The position numbers and the translations under genes are program-made. A stretch of 64,000 nucleotides of DNA from Diplocloster agilis (lineage in GTDB: Bacteria; Bacillota; Clostridia; Lachnospirales; Lachnospiraceae), in NCBI RefSeq assembly GCF_019042275.1, contig NZ_JAHQCW010000007.1:1-64000 (forward strand), in the 5' to 3' direction. Below the pieces are notes generated by a model. It saw nothing but the letters and a program-made list of their open reading frames with translations. It was not told the origin of the DNA and made no database searches. Below are positions 53,945-61,618 of this stretch, in pieces. The first letter of the stretch is position 1, and each line of letters begins with the position of its first letter.

Positions 53945-56900
53945 TTATAATATATCTTCCTCTCCAAGCATATCAAAATCATCTGCAACTCCATATTCCG
54001 CAAGCACATTCTTCAGGCACTCTATATCGGGAGTCAAAGAATCATCTGATTCATCTTCAACAATATTGGTATGTGGGCACACGGTGCACAATGGATTATT
54101 CTCATTATTCCGTCTACCATAACCACCCGCATTTTTAATCTCTTTTACAATCTTTCCATTTATAATTTCAAAATGCAAAGAAGTTTCATCTGCATAGCCT
54201 GTTTTCGGAATAAATCGTTCCGTAAAAGCAAAATACTTAACGGTATGTCCTTCTAAAAACTTATCAAAATAATCTTTACGAATAAATACTGTTCCCCCAA
54301 TAGGGTCTCTATAGTACGAATTCTTATTGTTGTTACATATTATTATTTTTTCTTTATCCGAAGTTTCCCATGAAAAGTCTGAAACATTCAATCTAAGATT
54401 AAAAAAACTAATTATTTCTGATGGTGGTAAAACCAACGAGGTTCCCTCGAAAACTTCTGACTGATTATTGATATTCTTTACGTCCTTGCATAGCCAAGGT
54501 TTTAAGGAATTGTCTGAATATGATTTCAAGTCACCGACATATTCTTCTAGTTCAATAGTTAAATAGCGCGCACTCCCATCTTCATTTATAGTCTCATTTT
54601 CCGAAGTACAACACCACAGATCATATGTATCTTTCCATCTCGTGTCATATTTATTTTCCTCATGTAACGATACCCTGCAAGCCAACAGTATCCACTCTTG
54701 CTTTCTTAATTCTATTTTTTCGAGAAGATGTAACACATTTTTTCGTGTCAGTTCAACATTTCGCACCCAATGAATGTCACGTACTTCCGGAACTTCTAAG
54801 GAGTTTATTACATGATCTCCCAGTCTTTCTATAAAATCCTGATATGTTGGTATAGGTGCTGTAATAACAACATTTTCCCCATATTCTAAAGGATCATATA
54901 CCTCATACCCAATACTATTTTGATTATTATTATAAGTTACAAATCTATTCGTATAGTAATTACACATCAAACTACCATAATATATACCTGTCGCAATATC
55001 TACACACTTCATATATAGAGAATGGCGGAAATCTTCTTCTCGCATATTTACCGTTTTTCTATCTGTCGAAACACTAAAATATTCAAACACATACCTAAAA
55101 ACAGCTTCAAAACTTTCCATAAAGGAATTCATATCCATTGTTTCAATCTCTGCCATCGGTTTTATCTCAGGCATAATTCTATTTTCAAATGACATTAATC
55201 CACTGCATTCTCCTCCACAAACACAAGAATACTTTTCAGAAAGATAGTCGTTTACCTTTTTTATATTTTCTTTATCGTTTACCAGAAAGCGTGTGTACAT
55301 ATCTAGGTGATCTTTTCCCCAATATCTAAACGGCAAAAAATCTTTATTCATAAGATCAACCCTGAATAATATATCGTTTAAATAATCTGAAATAGCAGCT
55401 TCTTTACTATACGCAAAAAGATTCTTGCGATTCCACATAATATAGGAATATGGTTTTCCAAAATAGGTTGCTATTCTACGAATACTTTTTGCCGTTAAAT
55501 CATCCTGTTGACTTATGATTCTATTAAAAAAGTTTATTATTCTCTCGTTATCTCTTCTTATTTGGCTCAGAACATAAATGGTAGCTTCTTGTATATAAAA
55601 ATCAAATATTCTATCATATTCAAAAATAACTCTGTCAACGTATTCCTCATTCTTTGAAACAACTTCATATAACAATTTCATTGCCAAACATCTGATATCT
55701 TTATTAGGTGCCGCACAACAGAGCAGCGCAAAATAAAACGCCTCCTCGTCTCTTCTGTCAGTTCTATCATTTAATGTTGTAAAGTACAATACATTCTTTA
55801 ATCTATTCTTTATACGGCTTTGGAAATGATAGCCTGCCAATGCGTTCGATAAATCATATAACCTCTCACGACTTGCACAATAATAATCAAATAGGTAATT
55901 GCTACAATTAAATGGTTTGTCGGTATATCCTCCCACAGCCTGTAGTAAATCACTGTGATCAATAGGTTGAAATAACTCCTGAAAAGTTGCAATCTCTTCT
56001 TGCTTAAAATGGATTTTAACCAACGTATTAAAATCAAAACCTTCCATTAAATTTGTATCTATCAATAAATCCTTTATTTTTGTATAGTTAGGAGACATAT
56101 TATCAAATATCGCTATAATCAAGGCTTCTTCAAGATTATACAAATCTTCCACTTTTGATTTAATAATACCAATCTGTTCTTTGTAGTCTCTCCCACTAAT
56201 ATCTTGAAATAAGGAACGAGCAATTAAAAAATCTGTCAAAGAATCAATGGCAAAGTAATAATACATTTCGTTATTACTTTCATATCCAGCCATGAATCCC
56301 ATCTGTAACATAACAGGAAGAAAATTTTTTCCTGTTTTTATTGCTAAAAATAAATTCTTTTCATCAATACGTTTTTCTCCATTTTCATACATCCACTGAG
56401 AAATGTTTTTCATATCTTTCCAAATGTCTATGCCTTGACAATTCAAATGCCCTTTAAATACCTTCCTTATCGTTCTTTTTATATATTGCTCCAAGATAAA
56501 AGTGACAGAAGCTATTCCGTTTTCAGTTTCTACAACAACTTTGTCTGATGATAATACGTCACATAACATACTTAATAATAACGCATTATTTGAATACAAA
56601 ATATCTTCATACATATACACATCTGGTACAGATAATTTAAGTATTTCGCTCAATGCTGATTCAAATGATACGCCGGGAAACTTATACTCATATTCTGCTA
56701 TTTGTTGATATTTTTCTAGAATCTCATTATCCATTGAATTCGTTCTATATGTTATTACAATTCGTATTTGAGGATACTTTTTAAGTTTCATTAAAACATC
56801 CAACAAATTATTCTGTCCTTCCACCGACATTTCATTAATCGCATCTACAACGAAAACAAATCCATTATTACTTGCTTTTATTATTTCTTCAACGTTGATG

Positions 56901-57355
56901 TTATTTGTGTTTTTTTCAAACTTTCCGTATATACATAAATGTTCAATATGTTTTTGTTCTAATTGTTCTTCAAAGCATTTTATAAAATAACTCTTACCAA
57001 TACCACCCTCTCCTAAAATCAAACAAAAACTATGCAGTTTTATATATGTTTCTATTTCATATAAACTTAATCCATACCATGATTCTTTTATATCATGAAT
57101 ATCTGAAATTCTCTTTGCTATTTCATCTACAAAAGATGATTTTTTTGTGAGAAAAGCATTGTATGTTGTCAACAATATTTCTAGTGCTGACACCTCTTGT
57201 GCTACTTCTTTATCTTCCTGAAATTTCCTTACTTTCGGAAGTTTCCCCAAAAGGTAATCCATAAATTCCGGCGATTCCCATTCCATAACATACGCATGAT
57301 CACTAATGACTTGCATTCTATCTTTTTGATTTTTATTTAACACCTTATATTCCAT
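53945..57355 (-). CDS. Giant STAND-type NTPase, unknown effector
   Basis: A 1136-residue protein. Residues ~1-100 have no recognised effector domain. The NTPase has the P-loop LGEGGIGKSYF (~113-121), Walker B GFVFVVDAINEMS (~168-178) and ITYRTNS (~200). Helical repeats fill ~400-950. The C-terminus is beta-rich and ends with VKYFAFTERFIPKTGY, a CTVCPHTN cysteine pair and an acidic tail. The layout matches STAND proteins used in bacterial immunity. AAGGAGG precedes the ATG. It begins 38 bp after the end of the rlmD tail sequence, so it may be read through from rlmD. Confidence 0.72.
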   Translation of the reverse strand: MEYKVLNKNQKDRMQVISDHAYVMEWESPEFMDYLLGKLPKVRKFQEDKEVAQEVSALEILLTTYNAFLTKKSSFVDEIAKRISDIHDIKESWYGLSLYEIETYIKLHSFCLILGEGGIGKSYFIKCFEEQLEQKHIEHLCIYGKFEKNTNNINVEEIIKASNNGFVFVVDAINEMSVEGQNNLLDVLMKLKKYPQIRIVITYRTNSMDNEILEKYQQIAEYEYKFPGVSFESALSEILKLSVPDVYMYEDILYSNNALLLSMLCDVLSSDKVVVETENGIASVTFILEQYIKRTIRKVFKGHLNCQGIDIWKDMKNISQWMYENGEKRIDEKNLFLAIKTGKNFLPVMLQMGFMAGYESNNEMYYYFAIDSLTDFLIARSLFQDISGRDYKEQIGIIKSKVEDLYNLEEALIIAIFDNMSPNYTKIKDLLIDTNLMEGFDFNTLVKIHFKQEEIATFQELFQPIDHSDLLQAVGGYTDKPFNCSNYLFDYYCASRERLYDLSNALAGYHFQSRIKNRLKNVLYFTTLNDRTDRRDEEAFYFALLCCAAPNKDIRCLAMKLLYEVVSKNEEYVDRVIFEYDRIFDFYIQEATIYVLSQIRRDNERIINFFNRIISQQDDLTAKSIRRIATYFGKPYSYIMWNRKNLFAYSKEAAISDYLNDILFRVDLMNKDFLPFRYWGKDHLDMYTRFLVNDKENIKKVNDYLSEKYSCVCGGECSGLMSFENRIMPEIKPMAEIETMDMNSFMESFEAVFRYVFEYFSVSTDRKTVNMREEDFRHSLYMKCVDIATGIYYGSLMCNYYTNRFVTYNNNQNSIGYEVYDPLEYGENVVITAPIPTYQDFIERLGDHVINSLEVPEVRDIHWVRNVELTRKNVLHLLEKIELRKQEWILLACRVSLHEENKYDTRWKDTYDLWCCTSENETINEDGSARYLTIELEEYVGDLKSYSDNSLKPWLCKDVKNINNQSEVFEGTSLVLPPSEIISFFNLRLNVSDFSWETSDKEKIIICNNNKNSYYRDPIGGTVFIRKDYFDKFLEGHTVKYFAFTERFIPKTGYADETSLHFEIINGKIVKEIKNAGGYGRRNNENNPLCTVCPHTNIVEDESDDSLTPDIECLKNVLAEYGVADDFDMLGEEDIL

Positions 57356-57393
57356 AGGAGCCTCCTTCCCTCAATAAAATATTGTATTTACTC

Positions 57394-57487
57394 CTACACC
57401 ATTCTAAAATGTTTCAACGCATCCTCAATCGCCTTTTCCTTCTCCTCTGGACCTTTCGGCTGTCTTGCATTATTTGATTTAGGAAGA
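57394..57487 (-). pseudogene. Out-of-frame C-terminal tail of rlmD
   Basis: The minus-strand frame NLPKSNNARQPKGPEEKEKA and the following IEDALKHFRMV lies directly after the rlmD stop, but in the +1 frame relative to it. Two related tail fragments (A and B) occur further downstream in the island. No separate start is present. Confidence 0.7.
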
Positions 57488-59029
57488 TTATAATTCTCCC
57501 TCTTCTCTAAACCCATGCTTGTCCTTCACCTGAGCGATATACAAGCTACTTACCTTCAACCCACTATGCTCCAACACATAATCCTTGATTTCCTCATAAG
57601 TCGCTTTACTCTCCGCCGCAGTCAAATCAAGCTCATCCATTTTCAATTCCACTTCAATATGCTTGCTCGATTTAAGTTTGGAAAGTAACACAATTGTTTC
57701 CACATGCACCGTAAACGGAAACATATCACACCCCTGCACCTTCTCCACCCGGTACCCCCGCTCCCCCATATACTTCACATCCCTGGCAAGCGTAGCCGAA
57801 TCACAGCTCACATACACCACCCGTCCCACCTTCATCCGGGCAATCGTATCCAGCACCGCCTGATCGCACCCTTTCCTGGGCGGGTCCACGACCACGACAT
57901 CCGCGGTCCCCCCATTCCTCTCATAATACGCCGGCAGCACCTCTTCCGCCTTTCCCACGAAAAATTCCGCGTTCTCTATCCCATTCAGCTTTGCATTCAT
58001 CCTTGCATCCTCGATCGCCTCCGGCACGATCTCCACGCCATACACCTTCCCTGCCTTCTGCGCCAGGAACAGAGAGATCGTCCCGATCCCGCAATACAGA
58101 TCCCACACCGTCTCCCCGCCGTCCAGCCCGGCGAACTCCAACGCCTTCTCATACAGTTTCCGCGTCTGGACCGGATTCACCTGGTAAAACGACAGCGGCG
58201 AAATCCGGAACTCCACATCCCCGATATAATCCGTAATATACGCAGTTCCCCACAGATATACCATTTCCGTCCCCAGGATCACATTCGTTCTCTTCCGGTT
58301 CACATTCAAAGAGATGCTGGTCATTCCCCCGATCTTCCTGAGCCTGTCCGCCAGCACGTCCCCATGCGGCAGGCTCTTTCCGTTTATGACAATACAGACC
58401 ATAATCTCTCCCGTACGGAACCCATACCGGATCAGGACATGCCGCACCAGACCTGTCCCCTTTTCCTCCTCATAGGCCGGAATCCCATACTCCTTCATAA
58501 ATTCTAAGATAACATCCAGAATCTCCTGGTTTTCCTCCACTCCCAAACGGCAGTCCCTGACCGGAACAATCGAATGCGTTCTCCCCGCATAGAAACCGGC
58601 CACCGGATTTCCCTCTTTATCCTTCCCGATCGGGAACTGCGCCTTATTCCGATACCGGAACGGCTCTTCCATCCCCATGATGGGCAGCATCGGCACCTCA
58701 TTAAGCTTTCCGATCCGAAGCAGGTTATTGCGGATTTTATTTTCTTTAAACCTCAGTTGTTCCTCATAGCTCATAGCCTGCAGCTGGCATCCCCCGCAGG
58801 GCCCCGCCACCGCGCATTCCGGCGTTACTCGGAACGCGGAAGGCTCCAGCACCCGGACCAGCCGGCCGTATCCGTATGTCTTCTTAGCTTTTATCACTTT
58901 CACCTCTGCCAAATCACCGGTCAATGCGCCCTTTACGAACAGTGGGTACCCGTCCACCTTGCCGATTCCGTCTCCCTCTGTTGTCATATCTTCTATTCTG
59001 ATCTGATAAATTTCATTTTTCTGCACCAT
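57488..59029 (-). CDS. rlmD: 23S rRNA (uracil-C5)-methyltransferase RlmD-like, frameshifted near the C-terminus
   Basis: A 513-residue enzyme methylating a 23S rRNA uridine. It has an N-terminal TRAM domain, an Fe-S cysteine set (ECAVAGPCGGCQ), a SAM-binding domain with DLYCGIGTISLF, DPPRKGCD and the catalytic Cys in VYVSCDSATLARD. The frame stops after KHGFREEGEL. Removing one G in the GGG run near 57512-57514 would continue as GLEKRENYNLPKS... to ALKHFRMV and a stop at 57394, matching the tail of relatives. The core enzyme is intact, so it probably still works. The tail domain is outside the catalytic part. Confidence 0.88.
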   Translation of the reverse strand: MVQKNEIYQIRIEDMTTEGDGIGKVDGYPLFVKGALTGDLAEVKVIKAKKTYGYGRLVRVLEPSAFRVTPECAVAGPCGGCQLQAMSYEEQLRFKENKIRNNLLRIGKLNEVPMLPIMGMEEPFRYRNKAQFPIGKDKEGNPVAGFYAGRTHSIVPVRDCRLGVEENQEILDVILEFMKEYGIPAYEEEKGTGLVRHVLIRYGFRTGEIMVCIVINGKSLPHGDVLADRLRKIGGMTSISLNVNRKRTNVILGTEMVYLWGTAYITDYIGDVEFRISPLSFYQVNPVQTRKLYEKALEFAGLDGGETVWDLYCGIGTISLFLAQKAGKVYGVEIVPEAIEDARMNAKLNGIENAEFFVGKAEEVLPAYYERNGGTADVVVVDPPRKGCDQAVLDTIARMKVGRVVYVSCDSATLARDVKYMGERGYRVEKVQGCDMFPFTVHVETIVLLSKLKSSKHIEVELKMDELDLTAAESKATYEEIKDYVLEHSGLKVSSLYIAQVKDKHGFREEGEL

Positions 59030-59117
59030 ACTGTCACCTCATACAAAAACGGAATGCTGCACCAACAACATCCCGTCTGTCTTTTCAAAGTCTGTCCACG
59101 TCTCTATCCCGGCATAC

Positions 59118-60062
59118 CTATTTACTGGTTTTCCGGATATTTGATTCAAATAACCGGTTATACCCCAGCCAGTCGTCATTATTTCCCGCCGCCTTAAAGG
59201 CTTCTGTCATCGTCTGCAGCTTCGCATCCGTATTATCCGCGAAATTCAGCGCCACAGCCTCCACCAGAGCCGGTTTCTTCGGCGATCCGAATTCCAGCTC
59301 TCCATGATGCGCCAGAATGCAGTGTTTCAGCTCACTGGCCAGCTTCGGCGGGAATCCGCTGATCGTCCGGATTCTGGCTCCAACCGCTTCACAGCCCATT
59401 ACGATGTGCCCCAGAAGCTGTCCGTCGTCCGTATAATCATTGGCCGGAAATGCCGCCAGCTCATCTAATTTACCGATATCATGGAAAATGGCCGCTGTGA
59501 TTAACAGATCTTTATTCAGAACCGGATACGCCTTGCAGTAGTAATCACACAGCTTTACCACGCTCAGCGTATGTTCCAGCAGCCCCCCCACGAAACCGTG
59601 GTGTACGTTCTTTGCCGCAGAGTGGAATTTAAATCTGCCGGTAAACTCCTGATCCTCCACGAAAAAGCTGGCCGCCAGCCGTTTCAGATAAGGGTCCTTA
59701 AGCCCGCTGATAAAGCCCAGCAGCTCGCGGTACATTTCCTCAATATCCTTTTCGCTGACCGGCACATAGTCCTTCGGGTCATAACTGCCGTCCATGGCCT
59801 TCCTGGACCGCTTGATACTCAGCTGCAGCGCGCCCTGATAGCTCACCACATCGCCTGCGATCTCCACATAGTCCATCGCCTCAAAATCCCCGATTCCAGG
59901 AGAATTTGGCTCCCAAACCTTCGAATCGATCGTCCCTGTCTTATCCTGCAGAATTACATTCTCATAAGATTTCCCGTTTTTTGTCAATGCCGCCTGCTTG
60001 TACTTACAAAGATAGATCCCCGTGATTCTGTCTCCATCCCGCAGCGTCTCTATGTATCTCAT
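59118..60062 (-). CDS. yhaM: 3'-5' exoribonuclease YhaM family protein
   Basis: A 314-residue protein with an N-terminal OB-fold (TGIYLCKYKQAALTKNGK, ~1-100) and an HD phosphohydrolase domain. HD ligands lie in GFVGGLLEHTLSVVKLCDYY and AAIFHDIGKLDEL. YhaM-type enzymes degrade RNA and single-stranded DNA from the 3' end in Gram-positives. AAGGAG precedes the ATG at 60062, preferred over the 60098 start. Size and motifs are normal. It lies between rlmD and the HtrA-like gene on the same strand. Confidence 0.88.
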   Translation of the reverse strand: MRYIETLRDGDRITGIYLCKYKQAALTKNGKSYENVILQDKTGTIDSKVWEPNSPGIGDFEAMDYVEIAGDVVSYQGALQLSIKRSRKAMDGSYDPKDYVPVSEKDIEEMYRELLGFISGLKDPYLKRLAASFFVEDQEFTGRFKFHSAAKNVHHGFVGGLLEHTLSVVKLCDYYCKAYPVLNKDLLITAAIFHDIGKLDELAAFPANDYTDDGQLLGHIVMGCEAVGARIRTISGFPPKLASELKHCILAHHGELEFGSPKKPALVEAVALNFADNTDAKLQTMTEAFKAAGNNDDWLGYNRLFESNIRKTSK

Positions 60063-60137
60063 GCTGTCTCCTTCCAAATATCGAAACCGGTATTTCATAC
60101 TTTATCTTTTTTAATTCCTGCCGGAACTATGCGGAAG

Positions 60138-61427
60138 CTACTCCCGCACGCCCAGCGTGACCTGATAGGTCAGTTCTTTATATCCGTCTTTGCCCGGCCG
60201 CATGACCACAGCCGTCACCAGCTGGTTGGGAGAAAGATTCAGCAGTACATTCTGCACGTCCTTCATGTCCTTTACTTCTTCCGTTCCCAGCTTAACCAGA
60301 ATATCCCCATTTTGAATTCCGACATTCATGGCAGGCGAATCCAGGGCCGTCTCGACAATATAGATCCCCTGCGGCATCCCGTTTTCCTCGGCCTTTTCGT
60401 CCGTTACCGGCGTTCCCTTAATTCCCATATACGCCAGGTCCAGTCCATTCGACAAGTGTTCAATCACACTTTTTAACTCCGACACCGAGTAAGCGGTCAC
60501 CACATTTTCACTGGAATTGTCATTGCTCTCCTGCGTAATCACCCCGATGACATCGCCGTCCAGATTAATCAGAACACCGCTGCCATCCGCGTTACCCAGG
60601 ATATCCGTTGTAAACATCGTGTAATTGGCATCCCAGGTGGCGATATGATTCCCCGCCGAAGTCACCATGCCGATGGACATGGAATCCGGATAGCCCAGCG
60701 GACTGCCGATGGCGATCACAGGCGTTCCCTTTCTCACCTGGAAGGAATTCCCCAGTACGGCCACTTCAACGGCGTTCCTGGTATCTTCTTCCAAAGTATC
60801 CATACGCACGCTTAGAATCGCAATCTCGGTATTATGATCGATCTTTTTGACCGTTGCCTCCACCTGCGTATCATTCGCAAAGGTAACCATAATCTGCTCG
60901 GCGCCTTCCAGAACCCGCTCATCCGTCAGAATCATATATTCAATTCCATTTTCCGCTACAATGACACCGGAACCCTTCCCCTGATTCGTATAGGGGACAT
61001 TAAACCAGTCCACGTTGCTGCTTACAGCGGTTACGGTAACGAGAGCTTTGTCCAATCCCGCAGCCACCTCATAGAGCTTATTATAAAGTTTTCGGTAATC
61101 CTCCACCTCAATGCCTACGGTCTGCTGGATCACCGCCGGAGGATTCGAGGGCGCAGGTACGGGCGTGGGCGTTGCCTCAGGCTCCGGATTCTGTGCCGCC
61201 TCATCGTCCCGGGGGATGGTGACAGAGGGAATTTCTTCCTTCTCCCCGTATTTTTTCTCTGCAATGGGACTGGTAATGACGAACGTAAAAGAAGCCACAA
61301 CCCCAAAAAGAACAGCCAGTACCACCGTACCAGCCACCTTTAGCAACAGCTTTTTCTTGTTGATTGGCTTCGCTTTAATTTTTTCCTTCATAAAAGAAAA
61401 TTCTTCTTTATCTTTTTCCTCTGACAT
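60138..61427 (-). CDS. HtrA/DegP-like membrane protein with degenerate protease site
   Basis: A 429-residue protein with a cytoplasmic tail, one transmembrane segment (~24-46), a Pro/Glu-rich linker, a trypsin-like domain (~115-320) and a C-terminal PDZ domain (~330-425). The His position of the S1C family (TNNHV in active members) reads LTDERV here, with Arg near residue 171. The Asp position (TDLAVL) reads TEIAIL. The Ser segment reads NADGSGVLIN, so only serine is kept. The domain is therefore probably inactive as a protease and may act as a binding or chaperone protein. Confidence 0.85.
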   Translation of the reverse strand: MSEEKDKEEFSFMKEKIKAKPINKKKLLLKVAGTVVLAVLFGVVASFTFVITSPIAEKKYGEKEEIPSVTIPRDDEAAQNPEPEATPTPVPAPSNPPAVIQQTVGIEVEDYRKLYNKLYEVAAGLDKALVTVTAVSSNVDWFNVPYTNQGKGSGVIVAENGIEYMILTDERVLEGAEQIMVTFANDTQVEATVKKIDHNTEIAILSVRMDTLEEDTRNAVEVAVLGNSFQVRKGTPVIAIGSPLGYPDSMSIGMVTSAGNHIATWDANYTMFTTDILGNADGSGVLINLDGDVIGVITQESNDNSSENVVTAYSVSELKSVIEHLSNGLDLAYMGIKGTPVTDEKAEENGMPQGIYIVETALDSPAMNVGIQNGDILVKLGTEEVKDMKDVQNVLLNLSPNQLVTAVVMRPGKDGYKELTYQVTLGVRE

Positions 61428-61618
61428 AAACCTTCTCCTTTAAGTACAGCGGAACCCCATAATATTTTAATTTTAGCAAAGACATATGAACAATCTATGA
61501 AGGTAATGTAAACATAAGAAAGTCTCGGAATTGAGCTTTTCATTTATCTTATTATATTGTAAAATGAAAAGATAGTAAACAACAATTTTCAGCATTGCCT
61601 GCAATACGGAGGATTAAC

